NCBI GenBank assembly: GCA_014204435.1
Contig: JACHLF010000001.1
Span: 1,010,889-1,074,888, forward strand
Origin: Mycobacteroides chelonae
GTDB taxonomy: Bacteria; Actinomycetota; Actinomycetes; Mycobacteriales; Mycobacteriaceae
Length of the DNA stretch: 64,000 bases
Direction: 5' to 3'
Below the pieces are notes generated by a model. The model did not search any database, had not been told where the DNA came from, and saw only the letters and a list, made by a program, of their open reading frames with translations. The stretch's first letter is position 1. Each line of letters opens with the position of its first letter. This document shows positions 1-9,826 of the stretch, piece after piece. The position numbers and the translations under genes were made by a program.

Positions 1-126
1 CGGCGGTAGCGTCGAAACCTCTTTCACCAGTTGTGGGTTTGCATTCCCGCTCCACAGTGCGTTGTGCGATTGGTAGAACTCGTCCCACGATTTCTCGTCG
101 TACGGCGGGTTGTTGTGATCATGCAT
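1..126 (-). CDS. Class I SAM-dependent methyltransferase, N-terminal fragment (partial at window edge)
   Basis: Reading leftward from an ATG at 126, 42 codons are open to the window edge. The peptide begins MHDHNNPPYDEKSWDEFYQS and continues with a tryptophan-serine-glycine-asparagine segment. This matches the N-terminus of small class I methyltransferases (a conserved W..xY followed by WSGxxNxxL) just before the SAM-binding glycine motif, which is outside the window. The start overlaps the end of the upstream reductase remnant by 8 nt, so the two were co-translated. In related actinobacteria a thioredoxin-reductase-like gene followed by such a methyltransferase is a common pair. The substrate is unknown. 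The family call rests on 42 residues and context. Confidence 0.55.
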   Translation of the reverse strand, partial: MHDHNNPPYDEKSWDEFYQSHNALWSGNANPQLVKEVSTLPP

Positions 127-710
127 GCTGCAACTCCTGGGCGTCGGCGACCGCACGGTCGGCATTGATGACAGCGGCGACCTCGGTTCCCGCCGCTGCG
201 GATGTGATGACCTATGTCTTGATATCGGTGACGCTTCCGGCGCCATAGATGCCGGGAACTGCGCTGGCGCCCCTGGTGACTGGCAGGAACGTACCCAGCA
301 GGTGGTCTCCCAGCCGCATCTCCTGGGCCGTCAGGCCTACGGGGGTCGGCATGTCGATGCGCGCCGAGACCACCGTCGTGACCACCAGCGCATCGCACGC
401 AACCGTGGTGCCGGTCTGCAGTTGTACCCCGGTCAGCACGTCATCGGCGATGTGCAACCGTGTCACCGGCCCGTCGGACTACACCGATGTCGCGACGGGC
501 CAACTGCGCTGCTTCGCCGTGCATGCACCGTGGACTCATCGTCGAGCGAGACATCGAAATGGTTGTCTGCGTGGGATACCGAGGCAACGCGCCCATCGCG
601 CAAGGATCGTCGATCACGAGGACCGACCGTCGCGACCGGGCGAGGGTGATGGCCGCCGACAGCTCGGTGGCACCTCCGCCGATGATGGCTACGTCCCAGA
701 GCTTCTTCAT
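119..710 (-). pseudogene. Thioredoxin-reductase-like FAD/NAD(P) oxidoreductase remnant
   Basis: The gene begins at ATG 710 with MKKLWDVAIIGGGATELSAA, the FAD-binding fold of the thioredoxin-reductase-like family. It then jumps from the first beta-alpha-beta unit to the late part of the protein. About 110 residues are missing, including the NADPH domain and the redox CxxC region. One extra base near 476 shifts the frame: removing it joins QLARRDIGVV to DGPVTRLHIADD. A TAG at 212-214 then interrupts the conserved C-terminal VTDIK segment, after which the frame reads on through AAAGTEVAAVINADRAVADA to TGA at 119-121. The third glycine of the dinucleotide motif is also changed (GGGATE). Deletion, frameshift and nonsense together make function very unlikely. 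It is divergent from the XRE-cupin gene. Confidence 0.85.
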
Positions 711-732
711 GGCAAAACTATTGGTGGGGATA

Positions 733-767
733 TGCGAAATTCGCAAGTATTCTTGCCAGAGTGGCAA
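733..767. promoter_or_regulatory. Two inverted repeats in the divergent promoter region (candidate XRE-cupin operators)
   Basis: The 70-bp gap between the reductase remnant and the regulator holds two short perfect palindromes. They are TGCGAA-A-TTCGCA at 733-745 and TTGCCA-GAG-TGGCAA at 753-767. Divergent placement and dyad symmetry fit autoregulation by the neighbouring helix-turn-helix protein. Binding is inferred. Confidence 0.5.
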
Positions 768-780
768 CCTCCACGCCAAT

Positions 781-1386
781 ATGGACTCGATGGACGACCA
801 AAGTCAGCGCATGGAGGCTGTGCTCGATGCCCTGGGGCCGAGACTGCGGGCGCTGCGTCTGCATCGTCAGGTCACCCTGGCGCAGTTGTCCGAGACCACG
901 GGCATCTCTGAGAGCACGTTGTCGCGTCTGGAATCTGGTCAGCGCCGCCCGACCCTCGAGCTTTTACTGTTGCTTGCCGAAGCGCACCAGGTGCCGCTCG
1001 ACGAGTTGGTGAACGCCCCCGCCACCGGAGACCCGCGCATTCACCCCAAGCCGTTCACACGGCACGGCTCGATCTACCTGCCGCTGTCGCGCCGGCCGGG
1101 CGGTGTCCAGTGCTACAAACAGATCATCTCACCGCATGCGCCGAAGGGTGAGCCGAACCTGAAGGTGCATGAGGGCTACGAGTGGATGTATGTGCTCTCG
1201 GGCAAGGTGCGGCTGTTGCTCGGTGAGCTCGATCTCATCCTGCCTGCGGGGGAGGCGGCCGAGTTCGATACCCATATCCCGCACTGGTTCGGTAATCCGA
1301 CGGATAAGCCGGTAGAGGTGTTGCATATTTTCGGCCCCCAAGGGGAGCGGATGCACGTGCGTGCACGTTCGAGTTCTGGGAAATAG
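781..1386 (+). CDS. XRE-family transcriptional regulator with C-terminal cupin domain
   Basis: 201 aa from ATG 781; a second ATG at 790 is possible. Residues about 15-75 form a Cro/C1-type helix-turn-helix ([20 protein letters not shown], then [20 protein letters not shown]). Residues about 95-195 form a cupin barrel ([20 protein letters not shown], later the [17 protein letters not shown] segment). XRE-cupin proteins typically sense a small molecule in the cupin and repress a neighbouring operon. The divergent reductase-methyltransferase pair is the obvious target. It is intact although the reductase is broken. Two palindromes lie just upstream. The ligand cannot be told from the sequence. 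Confidence 0.85.
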   Translation: MDSMDDQSQRMEAVLDALGPRLRALRLHRQVTLAQLSETTGISESTLSRLESGQRRPTLELLLLLAEAHQVPLDELVNAPATGDPRIHPKPFTRHGSIYLPLSRRPGGVQCYKQIISPHAPKGEPNLKVHEGYEWMYVLSGKVRLLLGELDLILPAGEAAEFDTHIPHWFGNPTDKPVEVLHIFGPQGERMHVRARSSSGK

Positions 1387-1411
1387 CCCGACCTGGGATA
1401 CTGAACGGGTT

Positions 1412-2533
1412 ATGTCTACCGACAACAAATCCCTGCCGTTGGTTTTCGACGCGCCGCGTCGGGCCATGCCGCCGCGTCATCTGGCGGATATGACCCCTGA
1501 GCAGAGCAGCCAGGCTGTGACCGCATTGGGGCTTCCGGCCTTTCGCGCCAAGCAGATCGCCAACCAATACTACGGACGGCTGGTAGGCGATCCGGCATCG
1601 ATGACGGACCTGCCGGTAGGGGCCCGTGAGGGCGTGGGTGAGGCACTGTTTCCCCGGCTGCTCGACCCGGTGCGTCAGGTGGCCTGTGACTCCGGAGATA
1701 CCCGAAAGACCTTGTGGCGGTTACACGATGGCAGCACCGTTGAATCTGTGCTCATGCGCTATTCGGATCGCAACACGCTGTGCGTCTCCTCGCAGGCGGG
1801 GTGTGGCATGGCCTGTCCGTTCTGCGCCACCGGTCAGGGCGGACTGACGCGCAACTTGTCGGCCGCCGAGATTCTGGAGCAGGTCCGCGACGCCGCAGCG
1901 TCATTGCGCGACGGCGAGCTGCCCGGCGGGCCGGGCCGGTTGTCGAACATCGTCTTCATGGGCATGGGGGAACCTCTGGCCAACTACAACCGGGTGCTCA
2001 CGGTGCTGCGCAAGATCACCGCGCCGCCCCCTGACGGTTTCGGCATATCGCAGCGCAGTGTCACGGTTTCCACGGTAGGACTGGCACCGGCCATCCGCAG
2101 GCTCGCCGACGAGGGGTTGGGTGTCACCCTCGCGGTCTCGTTGCACTGCCCGGACGACGAATTGCGCGACACCCTGGTGCCGGTCAACACCCGGTGGGCG
2201 ATCGGCGAGGTACTGGACGCCGCGCGCTACCACGCCGATATCACCGGGCGGCGGGTATCGATCGAATACGCCCTCATTCGGGACGTGAACGATCAGCCCT
2301 GGCGCGCCGACATGCTCGGCAAGAAGTTACGAAAAGCCTTGGGGCAGCTGGTTCACGTGAACCTGATTCCGCTCAACCCGACGCCGGGCAGCCAGTGGGA
2401 TGCCAGTCCGAAACCTGTGGAGAGCGAATTCGTACGACGCGTACGTGAACAGGGAGTCTCCTGCACCGTGCGTGATACCCGAGGCCGCGAGATCGCGGCC
2501 GCGTGCGGCCAACTGGCCGCTTCCGAACGCTAG
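1412..2533 (+). CDS. rlmN: Dual-specificity rRNA/tRNA adenine-C2 methyltransferase RlmN
   Basis: 373 aa. Radical-SAM enzyme that methylates C2 of A2503 in 23S rRNA and A37 of some tRNAs. The CxxxCxxC iron-sulfur motif is visible as [14 protein letters not shown] (about residues 131-144). It is followed by the SAM-binding GMGEPLAN segment and, near the C-terminus, the [10 protein letters not shown] stretch carrying the methyl-accepting cysteine. Length matches the family (about 360-380 aa). Start chosen at ATG 1412; an upstream ATG at 1361 would overlap the XRE gene and adds unconserved residues. It sits 25 bp after that gene and ends back-to-back with a convergent membrane-protein gene, sharing no bases with it. 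Confidence 0.95.
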   Translation: MSTDNKSLPLVFDAPRRAMPPRHLADMTPEQSSQAVTALGLPAFRAKQIANQYYGRLVGDPASMTDLPVGAREGVGEALFPRLLDPVRQVACDSGDTRKTLWRLHDGSTVESVLMRYSDRNTLCVSSQAGCGMACPFCATGQGGLTRNLSAAEILEQVRDAAASLRDGELPGGPGRLSNIVFMGMGEPLANYNRVLTVLRKITAPPPDGFGISQRSVTVSTVGLAPAIRRLADEGLGVTLAVSLHCPDDELRDTLVPVNTRWAIGEVLDAARYHADITGRRVSIEYALIRDVNDQPWRADMLGKKLRKALGQLVHVNLIPLNPTPGSQWDASPKPVESEFVRRVREQGVSCTVRDTRGREIAAACGQLAASER

Positions 2534-2794
2534 TTAGCGGATGCGGCCCGAGCGGCGGCCGAAGTAGTCGTTCGCGGTGAACGCCAGCACCAGCGCGGCG
2601 AAACCGACGAGGAAGATGTCCTCGACCAGCCCGACGTGATTGCCCTTGAGCATCAGCAACAGGAACGCTGCGATGGCCATGCCGAGGATGTGGAAGATGC
2701 GGGGGTTTTGGCCGGAAAGCCCACGTCCGAACGCTGCGGACGGCACGTCCTCGACATCGACTCCGTCGTACTTGACAACCTCGGTCGTGGCCAC
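2534..2794 (-). CDS. DUF2631-like small membrane protein
   Basis: 86 aa from GTG 2794, beginning MATTEVVKYDGVDVEDVPSA. Two hydrophobic segments lie in the C-terminal half (FHILGMAIAAFLLLMLKG and VEDIFLVGFAALVLAFTAND), followed by a basic tail. The N-terminal acidic motif is shared with short mycobacterial membrane proteins next to dxr (the Rv2876 type). GGAGGG six bases upstream favours GTG over an ATG at 2833. The product is probably an inner-membrane protein of unknown function. The gene is convergent with rlmN and divergent from dxr. Confidence 0.75.
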   Translation of the reverse strand: MATTEVVKYDGVDVEDVPSAAFGRGLSGQNPRIFHILGMAIAAFLLLMLKGNHVGLVEDIFLVGFAALVLAFTANDYFGRRSGRIR

Positions 2795-2954
2795 CGCCAG
2801 CCCTCCAAATCTCAGACGTCTACTACAGCCCATAGTGTGCCACGCCCGCTCGTCCCCGGGTGACGGAGGCACCCCGCGCCAGCCGAAATCGTGGCCGGCG
2901 ATGAGTGCGTGACGCCGGGTAGGGACGGCCGCGCAGCCGGGGCAGAATAAGCGG

Positions 2955-4121
2955 GTGACACTGACTTCAGAGGTCTGCCGCGTCCTTATCCTCGGCAGCA
3001 CCGGGTCCATCGGCACCCAGGCACTCGAGGTCATCGCCGCCAACCCCGATCGTTTCGAAGTCGTCGGCCTGGCCGCTGGCGGTGGCAACGTCGACCTGCT
3101 GCGCCGACAGCTCGCCGAAACCGGGGTCACCAATGTCGCGGTGGCGAACGAGACAGCCGCTGCCCAGCTCGATGGGCCCGTTCGGAGCGGGTCAGGTGCG
3201 GTCACCGAGCTGGTGGAGAACATCGAGGCCGATGTCGTGCTCAACGCGCTTGTCGGAGCCCTGGGATTGCGTCCCACCTTGGCCGCGCTGAAGACGGGAG
3301 CACGTCTGGCCCTGGCCAACAAGGAGTCCCTGGTGGCAGGCGGGCCACTGGTCACCAAGGCGGCCGCCCCGGGCCAGATCGTCCCGGTGGACTCCGAGCA
3401 CTCCGCGCTGGCGCAATGTCTGCGTGGTGGAACCCGCGGCGAGGTCGCCCAGCTGATCCTGACCGCTTCGGGCGGCCCGTTTCGGGGTTGGACCGCTGAG
3501 CAGCTCACGGACGTCACCCCGGAGCAGGCCGGCGCACACCCCACCTGGTCGATGGGGCCGATGAACACGCTCAACTCGGCCTCCCTGGTCAACAAGGGGC
3601 TCGAGCTCATCGAGACGCATCTGCTCTTCGGCGTGCCGTATCGCCAGATCGGTGTGGTGGTACACCCGCAATCGATCGTGCACTCGATGGTGACGTTCAC
3701 CGACGGCTCGACGCTGGCGCAGGCCAGCCCACCCGACATGAAATTGCCCATCGCCCTGGCGCTGGGATGGCCGGATCGAGTACCCGGCGCGGCGACCGCC
3801 TGCGACTTCAGCACCGCCTCTACCTGGGAATTCGAGCCGCTGAACGCGGAGGTTTTCCCCGCCGTCGACCTGGCCCGGAGCGCCGGAGAGGCGGGCGGAT
3901 GCATGACTGCCGTCTACAACGCCGCCAACGAAGCCGCGGCAGCTGCGTTCCTGGACGGACGTATCGGATTCAGGTCCATCGTGCGAACAATTGCCGATGT
4001 GCTCGACGCCGCGGGCCAGTGGGCCGCAGAACCCGCTACCGTTGACGATGTACTCGACGCGCAGCAGTGGGCTGACCAGCAGGCTGCGCAATTGATCTTG
4101 GCGGAGGAAAATCGAACCTGA
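2955..4121 (+). CDS. dxr: 1-deoxy-D-xylulose 5-phosphate reductoisomerase
   Basis: 388 aa from GTG 2955. Converts DXP to 2-C-methyl-D-erythritol 4-phosphate with NADPH, the committed MEP step to isoprenoids. Seen: the NADPH-binding [13 protein letters not shown] near the N-terminus, LANKESLV, the metal-binding DSEHSA motif, [26 protein letters not shown] and [12 protein letters not shown]. The acidic metal ligands and the flexible active-site loop are intact. It is the first gene of dxr-rip1-ispG, whose genes are nearly continuous, and its stop overlaps the rip1 start by one base (TGATG). A CAGAAT element six bases before GTG could allow leaderless initiation. Confidence 0.96.
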   Translation: MTLTSEVCRVLILGSTGSIGTQALEVIAANPDRFEVVGLAAGGGNVDLLRRQLAETGVTNVAVANETAAAQLDGPVRSGSGAVTELVENIEADVVLNALVGALGLRPTLAALKTGARLALANKESLVAGGPLVTKAAAPGQIVPVDSEHSALAQCLRGGTRGEVAQLILTASGGPFRGWTAEQLTDVTPEQAGAHPTWSMGPMNTLNSASLVNKGLELIETHLLFGVPYRQIGVVVHPQSIVHSMVTFTDGSTLAQASPPDMKLPIALALGWPDRVPGAATACDFSTASTWEFEPLNAEVFPAVDLARSAGEAGGCMTAVYNAANEAAAAAFLDGRIGFRSIVRTIADVLDAAGQWAAEPATVDDVLDAQQWADQQAAQLILAEENRT

Positions 4122-5356
4122 TGGCTGCGTACGCGATCGGAATTGCGTTGTTCGCGCTGGCGATCTTGGTATCGGTGGCGCTGCACGAGTGTGGGCACAT
4201 GTGGGTGGCTCAGGCCACCGGTATGAAGGTGCGCCGCTACTTCGTCGGCTTCGGGCCGACCCTGTGGTCTACCAAGCGCAAGAGCAATCGCGGGGCCAAC
4301 GACATCATCGAGTACGGCGTGAAGGCCATCCCGTTGGGTGGTTTCTGCGATATCGCGGGCATGACCTCGGTGGAGGATCTCACTCCCGAGGAATCCGACC
4401 GCGCGATGTACAGGCAGAAGGTGTGGAAGCGTGTCGCGGTGCTGTTCGCCGGGCCGGCCATGAACTTCCTCATCGGCATCGTGGTGTTCTACGGCGTCGT
4501 CCTGTTCTGGGGCCTGCCGGACAACAACGCGCCCACGCATCCCGAGATCAAGCAGACAAGCTGTGTGGCGGCGCAAAAGAGCGCGGATCCCGAGGACATG
4601 GCGACGTGTACCGGGGATGGGCCGGCGGCCCTCGGCGGGCTGCGCGAGGGAGATCAGGTGCTCGCGGTCGCGGGCAAGCAGCTCAGCACGTCGAGCGATA
4701 TGGTCACGGCCATTCGGGAGTTGCGCGGGCCGCAAGTCTTCGAGGTGATGCGTGATGGCAAGCAGCAATCGCTCATCGTGAACGTCACTGAGACGCAGCG
4801 GTGGGACGAGCAGGCGGGCAAGCTCATCTCCGTGGGTGCCGTGGGCGCCTCGCTGGGCACCTATGTGCCGCAGAAGCATTACAACCCGGTGACGGCCATC
4901 CCCGCGACCGGGAGTCTTATCGGGACCGTCGCCGTGGAAACCGTCAAGGCGATCGGAAAGATCCCCACCAAGGTCGGTGCTCTCTGGGATTCCATCACGG
5001 GTAGCGAGCGGGCGATGGACACCCCGATGAGCATCGTCGGCGCAAGCCGCATGGGCGGCGAGACCGCGGAACACGGCCTATGGGAGCTCTTCTGGATACT
5101 GTTGGCGCAGCTCAACTTTGCCCTCGGTGCCATCAACTTGCTGCCCCTGCTGCCCTTCGACGGCGGACACATCGCGGTGGCCACTTACGAGAAGATTCGC
5201 AACATGATCCGGTCGGCCCGCGGTCTGGCGGCGGGCGCTCCGGTCAACTACATGAAGCTGATGCCGGCGACCTATCTGGTGCTCGTAGTGGTGGTCGGGT
5301 ACATGCTGCTGACCATCACCGCCGACATCGTCAACCCGATTAGACTTTTCCAGTAG
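4121..5356 (+). CDS. rip1: Site-2 intramembrane zinc metalloprotease Rip1 (RseP family)
   Basis: 411 aa. Cleaves membrane-spanning anti-sigma factors and related substrates within the bilayer. The zinc motif HECGH lies in the first transmembrane helix (about residue 22) and the third-ligand region [11 protein letters not shown] at about residue 345. A PDZ-like domain occupies about 150-260, with the segment [21 protein letters not shown] second helix follows [20 protein letters not shown] and a last one precedes the C-terminus. Length is as expected for mycobacterial Rip1 (about 404 aa). It is translationally coupled to dxr and lies six bases before ispG, the arrangement found in M. tuberculosis. 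Confidence 0.95.
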   Translation: MAAYAIGIALFALAILVSVALHECGHMWVAQATGMKVRRYFVGFGPTLWSTKRKSNRGANDIIEYGVKAIPLGGFCDIAGMTSVEDLTPEESDRAMYRQKVWKRVAVLFAGPAMNFLIGIVVFYGVVLFWGLPDNNAPTHPEIKQTSCVAAQKSADPEDMATCTGDGPAALGGLREGDQVLAVAGKQLSTSSDMVTAIRELRGPQVFEVMRDGKQQSLIVNVTETQRWDEQAGKLISVGAVGASLGTYVPQKHYNPVTAIPATGSLIGTVAVETVKAIGKIPTKVGALWDSITGSERAMDTPMSIVGASRMGGETAEHGLWELFWILLAQLNFALGAINLLPLLPFDGGHIAVATYEKIRNMIRSARGLAAGAPVNYMKLMPATYLVLVVVVGYMLLTITADIVNPIRLFQ

Positions 5357-5362
5357 GAGATA

Positions 5363-6538
5363 ATGATGACCGGTCTTGGCATGCCCAGTCTTCCAGGCGC
5401 ACCGCCGCCGACATTGGCGCCGCGGCGCAAGACCCGTCAGCTCATGGTCGGAAACCTCGGCGTGGGTAGCGATTCGCTGGTGTCAGTGCAGTCGATGTGC
5501 ACCACCAAGACTCATGACGTGAACTCCACGCTGCAGCAGATCGCCGAGCTGACCGCGTCGGGCTGCGACATCGTGCGTGTGGCGTGTCCGCGGCAGGAGG
5601 ACGCAGACGCGCTCGCCGAGATCGCGCGCAAGAGCAAGATCCCGGTGATCGCCGACATCCATTTCCAGCCCAAGTACATCTTCGCGGCGATCGATGCCGG
5701 CTGTGCGGCGGTGCGCGTGAACCCGGGAAACATCAAGGAGTTCGACGGGCGCGTCAAAGAGGTCGCCAAAGCGGCCGGGGACGCCGGGATTCCGATCCGC
5801 ATCGGCGTGAACGCGGGCTCGCTCGATCCGCGCATCCTGGGCAAGTACGGCAAGGCCACCCCGGAGGCGCTCGTGGAGTCGGCGCTGTGGGAAGCAGGTC
5901 TGTTCGAGGAGCACGGCTTTGGCGACATCAAGATCAGTGTCAAGCACAACGACCCGGTGATCATGGTTGCCGCCTACGAACTGCTTGCGTCGCAATGCGA
6001 TTACCCGCTGCATCTGGGTGTCACCGAGGCCGGTCCGGCGTTTCAGGGCACTATCAAGTCGGCTGTTGCGTTCGGCGCGCTGTTGTCCAAGGGGATCGGC
6101 GACACCATCCGGGTGTCCCTCTCGGCGCCGCCCGCCGAGGAGGTCAAGGTCGGCAACCAGATCCTGGAGTCGCTCAACCTGCGCCCCCGGTCGCTGGAGA
6201 TCGTGTCCTGCCCGTCCTGCGGACGCGCGCAGGTGGATGTCTACACGCTCGCCAACGCGGTCAGTGCCGGCCTGGAAGGGCTCGAGGTGCCGCTGCGGGT
6301 CGCAGTCATGGGTTGCGTGGTCAACGGGCCGGGAGAGGCCCGCGAGGCCGACCTGGGCGTGGCGTCCGGCAACGGTAAGGGGCAGATCTTCGTCAAGGGC
6401 GAGGTCATCAAGACCGTGCCGGAGGCGCTGATCGTCGAGACATTGATCGACGAGGCCATGCGCTTGGCCGAAGAGATGGGCACCGAAATCGGAACCGACG
6501 GAACTCCGACAGGCCAGCCCGTCGTCACCGTAAGCTGA
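5363..6538 (+). CDS. ispG: 4-hydroxy-3-methylbut-2-enyl diphosphate synthase (flavodoxin/ferredoxin)
   Basis: 391 aa. [4Fe-4S] enzyme that reductively opens MEcPP to HMBPP, the penultimate MEP step. The cluster cysteines are in [11 protein letters not shown] and in [16 protein letters not shown]. The TIM-barrel N-terminal half carries VRVNPGNIK and [11 protein letters not shown]. An AGGAGA ribosome binding site precedes tandem ATG codons at 5363 and 5366, so the exact start may differ by one residue. With dxr two genes upstream, the operon supplies two steps of isoprenoid synthesis with rip1 between them. Confidence 0.96.
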   Translation: MMTGLGMPSLPGAPPPTLAPRRKTRQLMVGNLGVGSDSLVSVQSMCTTKTHDVNSTLQQIAELTASGCDIVRVACPRQEDADALAEIARKSKIPVIADIHFQPKYIFAAIDAGCAAVRVNPGNIKEFDGRVKEVAKAAGDAGIPIRIGVNAGSLDPRILGKYGKATPEALVESALWEAGLFEEHGFGDIKISVKHNDPVIMVAAYELLASQCDYPLHLGVTEAGPAFQGTIKSAVAFGALLSKGIGDTIRVSLSAPPAEEVKVGNQILESLNLRPRSLEIVSCPSCGRAQVDVYTLANAVSAGLEGLEVPLRVAVMGCVVNGPGEAREADLGVASGNGKGQIFVKGEVIKTVPEALIVETLIDEAMRLAEEMGTEIGTDGTPTGQPVVTVS

Positions 6539-6610
6539 ACAAAGCTCGGCGCAAGTAGACGAACAGATGGGCGCTCGCGCGAAGAGGCTTGAGCACGGGA
6601 GCGATTGCCG

Positions 6611-7483
6611 ATGACGACAACACTGCCGGCGCCTGGAGCGCCCGGGGCGTCATCCTCTGATGCCGTTCGTGTGCTCGGGTTATCGGATACCGAAGCGGTC
6701 CGTGCCGTCCTGGATATCGACCCGGTTGTCTCCTGCATGCTCGCGGCCCGCGTGGAGGCCCGCGGCGCCGACCCCACGGCGATCGGCGGCGAAATCTGGT
6801 CGACCGGTGTGCTGGCAGAGTCGCTGTGCTTCGTCGGGACCACGATCATTCCGCTGGCGGGAGGGCCGGAAGCCTCCCGGCTGTTCGCGGAACGTGCGAT
6901 CGAACAGCACCGGATTTGCCCGTCCCTGGTCGGTCCGGCCGATGTGGTTCTCAACATGTGGTGCTACCTGGATCCGGTCTGGGGCCCGGCGCGCGAGGTT
7001 CGCGCCTGTCAGCCCCTGCTGGCGATGCTCGACGCGCCGACATGTGCCGTTGATCCCGCGGTACGTCAGGTACGCGCCGAGGAGTTGGACGAGTACTTGA
7101 AGGCGTCGGTACAAATGTTTATCGGTGAGATGGGCGTCGACCCACGCAATGGCGACGGGGGACGGGGGTACCGGCGGCGGGTGGCCGGTCTCATCGACGC
7201 GGGCAGGGCCTGGGCACGTTTCGAGGACGGACGGGTTATCTTCAAGGCCGAGATCGGATCGCAATCGCGCAGCGTAAGCCAGATTCAGGGTGTGTGGGTC
7301 GATCCTGATTTCCGGGGCCGTGGGCTCGGCACAGCGGGTGTGGCTGCCGTCGCGGTAGCGGTCCACCGCAGCGGGCGGATCCCCAGCCTGTACGTGAACA
7401 GTTTCAACGAGGTGGCCCGAGCCTCCTATGCCCGGGCGGGATTCACGCGGATCGGAACGTTTGCGACGGTCCTCGTTAGCTGA
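6611..7483 (+). CDS. DUF4081-type GNAT acetyltransferase (Rv2867c-like)
   Basis: 290 aa from ATG 6611, with GGGAG about 10 bases upstream; a TTG at 6605 is an alternative. The N-terminal half (about 1-150) is the domain called DUF4081 in actinobacterial GNATs. The C-terminal half is a GNAT fold with the acetyl-CoA loop seen as GVWVDPDFRGRGLGTAGVAA (about residues 225-245) and VNSFNEVARASYARAGF after it. The acceptor is unknown. It follows ispG by 72 bp on the same strand, as in M. tuberculosis. Confidence 0.88.
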   Translation: MTTTLPAPGAPGASSSDAVRVLGLSDTEAVRAVLDIDPVVSCMLAARVEARGADPTAIGGEIWSTGVLAESLCFVGTTIIPLAGGPEASRLFAERAIEQHRICPSLVGPADVVLNMWCYLDPVWGPAREVRACQPLLAMLDAPTCAVDPAVRQVRAEELDEYLKASVQMFIGEMGVDPRNGDGGRGYRRRVAGLIDAGRAWARFEDGRVIFKAEIGSQSRSVSQIQGVWVDPDFRGRGLGTAGVAAVAVAVHRSGRIPSLYVNSFNEVARASYARAGFTRIGTFATVLVS

Positions 7484-7558
7484 TCCTGCTGAGCCAGTAT
7501 GCGCTACGTCCGTGCGCCTGCGGGGTTTCGGAGGCTCGCGGTCTTAGCATCGACCCCG

Positions 7559-9376
7559 ATGTCCAGACGTGTTTGGTCCCTGCCGTTGTTCGGCACCGTG
7601 CTGCTGGTGGCCGGTGCGGTTGCGTGCACCCCACGCCCCGATGGGCCGGGCCCGGTGGCGGAGAGGTTTTTCGAGGCATTGGCCGGCGGTGACACCGCGG
7701 CGGCCGCCAAGCTGACCGACGATCCTGGCGACGCGAAAGTGGGTCTGGATCAAGCATTTTCGGGGCTGCAGGCGACCTCGTTCAAGGCCGCCGTGAATGG
7801 GTCGCAATATACCCAGGACACCGGCAGTGTGGACGCGACCTATGTCTGGCAATTGCCGAGGAAACGCACCTGGACCTACAACGGGCGCCTGGAAATGATG
7901 CGGACGGCCGGTAGCTGGCAGGTGCGCTGGGCGCCGAGTGACCTGCACCCCAAACTCGGTGAACGCCAATCGCTCTCGCTGCGGACCGATCCAGCCAAAC
8001 GGGCGACAGTCAACGAGTCGGGCGGTACGACCGTGCTGGCACCGGCAAATCTGTACAAGATCTCATTCGACGCCTCGCAGGCCGGCAAGTCGCTGATGAG
8101 CACCGCTACCGCGCTGGCCGACGCGATCAGGCCCTACGACGATCAAATCAATGCCGCGTCCCTCGCCGAGCAGGCGAGCGCGCAGACCACACCGATGAAC
8201 CTCATCACCCTGCGCAAGGACGACTGGGACAAGGTGTCCATCGTGCTGGAAACCCGGCCGGGAGCATTGCGCCCCGGTGTGGTGATGACGCCGATCGCCG
8301 ACCTGCTGCCCACCGATGACGCCTTCGCGCCGGATATCCTCGCGCAGGTCAAGAAGGCCGTCCTCGACGAACTGGACGGTGAAGCCGGCTGGCGCGTGGT
8401 GAGCGTCAACCAGAACGGTGTCGATACCGCCGTGCTCAACGAGGTGAAACCCACGCCAGCACCGTCCAAGACGATCAGTCTGGACCGTGCCGTGCAGAAC
8501 GCCGCGCAGAACGCCGTCAACATGCGCGGGCAGAAGGCCATGATGGTGGTCATCAAGCCGTCCACGGGCGAGATTCTGGCGGTCGCGCAGAACGCCGCGG
8601 CCAACGCGGACGGACCGCTGGCCACCACAGGGCTGTTCCCGCCAGGGTCGACGTTCAAGATCATCACCGCGGGCGCCGCGATCGAGCGCGGTATGGCTAC
8701 CCCGGACACCATGGTGGGCTGTCCGAAGCGGATCACCATCGGTGACCGCAGCATCCCCAACTACAACGAGTTCGACCTGGGCACGGTGCCGATGTGGCGC
8801 GCGTTCGCCGACTCGTGCAACACCACGTTCGCCAAGCTTGCCAGCGAGATGCCATTGGACGGTTTGACCGTCGCGGCTTCGCAATTCGGCATCGGGCCCG
8901 ATTACGACGTCGCCGGTATCCCCACCATTTCTGGTGACGTGCCGCCCACCGTCAACCTTGCCGAACGCACCGAAGACGGATTCGGCCAGGGCAAGGTGCT
9001 GGTCACGCCGTTCGGTATGGCGCTGGCGGCGGCGACGGTTGCCCATGGCAAAACACCTGTACCGCAGCTGATTTCGGGTCAGATCACCGGAATCACAGGT
9101 GAGCGCCCGCCGGTTACCCCGACAGTGGTCGACGGTCTGCGCGGGATGATGCGCGAGACGGTGCTCAGTGGTAGCGCGAAGGACATCAAGAGCGAGGGGG
9201 ATGTGCACGGCAAGACCGGTGAAGCCGAGTTCCCGGGCGGATCTCATGCCTGGTTCGCTGGATACCGCGGCGACATGGCCTTCGCCACCTTGATCGTCGG
9301 TGGCGGCGGTTCGGAGGCGGCGGTGCGCGCCACCAAGGTCATGTTCGAGTCGCTACCGCCGGACTACCTGGCCTGA
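7559..9376 (+). CDS. Penicillin-binding lipoprotein, class B transpeptidase (PBP-lipo, Rv2864c-like)
   Basis: 605 aa from ATG 7559. The N-terminus is a lipoprotein signal with the lipidated cysteine in VAGAVACTP. An NTF2-like MecA-N-type domain follows (about 35-150), then the PBP dimerisation region. The transpeptidase domain has SxxK as GSTFK (about residue 364), SxN as SCN (about 418) and KTG (about 551). The protein crosslinks peptidoglycan on the outer face of the membrane and is a beta-lactam target. A longer reading frame from 7499 is unlikely because the signal peptide begins at 7559. A TAGCAT element eight bases upstream suggests an almost leaderless mRNA. Its last 13 bases overlap the convergent VOC gene. 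Confidence 0.93.
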   Translation: MSRRVWSLPLFGTVLLVAGAVACTPRPDGPGPVAERFFEALAGGDTAAAAKLTDDPGDAKVGLDQAFSGLQATSFKAAVNGSQYTQDTGSVDATYVWQLPRKRTWTYNGRLEMMRTAGSWQVRWAPSDLHPKLGERQSLSLRTDPAKRATVNESGGTTVLAPANLYKISFDASQAGKSLMSTATALADAIRPYDDQINAASLAEQASAQTTPMNLITLRKDDWDKVSIVLETRPGALRPGVVMTPIADLLPTDDAFAPDILAQVKKAVLDELDGEAGWRVVSVNQNGVDTAVLNEVKPTPAPSKTISLDRAVQNAAQNAVNMRGQKAMMVVIKPSTGEILAVAQNAAANADGPLATTGLFPPGSTFKIITAGAAIERGMATPDTMVGCPKRITIGDRSIPNYNEFDLGTVPMWRAFADSCNTTFAKLASEMPLDGLTVAASQFGIGPDYDVAGIPTISGDVPPTVNLAERTEDGFGQGKVLVTPFGMALAAATVAHGKTPVPQLISGQITGITGERPPVTPTVVDGLRGMMRETVLSGSAKDIKSEGDVHGKTGEAEFPGGSHAWFAGYRGDMAFATLIVGGGGSEAAVRATKVMFESLPPDYLA

Positions 9377-9738
9377 TCCTCCCGCGACGCCAGCACACAG
9401 AACTCGTTGCCTTCGGGATCGGCCAGCACCACCCACGGTGAATCTCCCTGACCGATATCGATTCTGGTAGCGACGTAGGCCAGAAACCTGTTCATCAGAG
9501 CGAGCTGATCGTCGTCTCGAAGGTCGAGGTGGAGGCGGTTCTTGGCGATCTTCAGCTCGGGGACATTTGTGAAGAACAACAGGGGCGGATGACTGTCGGG
9601 CTGGAAGACGCTGACGAACCCGTCGTCATCGATCGCGTAGGGCCATTCCAGCACCTCAGCCCACCATTGGCCCAGCGTGGACGCATCACGGCTATCGACC
9701 ACGATCGCCTCTAAGGTGAGTCCGGCGGACAGGCCCAT
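9364..9738 (-). CDS. VOC-family (glyoxalase-like) protein
   Basis: 124 aa from ATG 9738. The pattern is that of a vicinal-oxygen-chelate domain: LTLEAIVVDSRDASTLGQWW at the N-terminus, KNRLHLDLR in the middle and WVVLADPEGNEFCVL at the C-terminus. It resembles the Glyoxalase_6 group in actinobacteria. The substrate is unknown, and it may be a binding or resistance protein rather than an enzyme. It overlaps the 3' end of the PBP gene by 13 bp and is divergent from the L,D-transpeptidase. The start is supported by conservation of the first strand. Confidence 0.82.
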   Translation of the reverse strand: MGLSAGLTLEAIVVDSRDASTLGQWWAEVLEWPYAIDDDGFVSVFQPDSHPPLLFFTNVPELKIAKNRLHLDLRDDDQLALMNRFLAYVATRIDIGQGDSPWVVLADPEGNEFCVLASREDQAR

Positions 9739-9826
9739 GACTTCGATTGTGCGCGCTGTCGCTAACGTTCCGCGAGGCGTTTACGAACTACGATGTAGAA
9801 AACAGCATCCAGGGAGGATCGAGAGC

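Noticed and set aside
2534..3904. Minus-strand frame of 456 codons across dxr
   Set aside because: Only its last 86 codons encode the DUF2631-like protein; the rest mirrors dxr, which has all catalytic motifs.
3914..5074. Minus-strand frame of 386 codons over dxr/rip1
   Set aside because: Composition is arginine/glycine/histidine-rich, as in the complement of GC-rich genes, and it lies opposite complete dxr and rip1.
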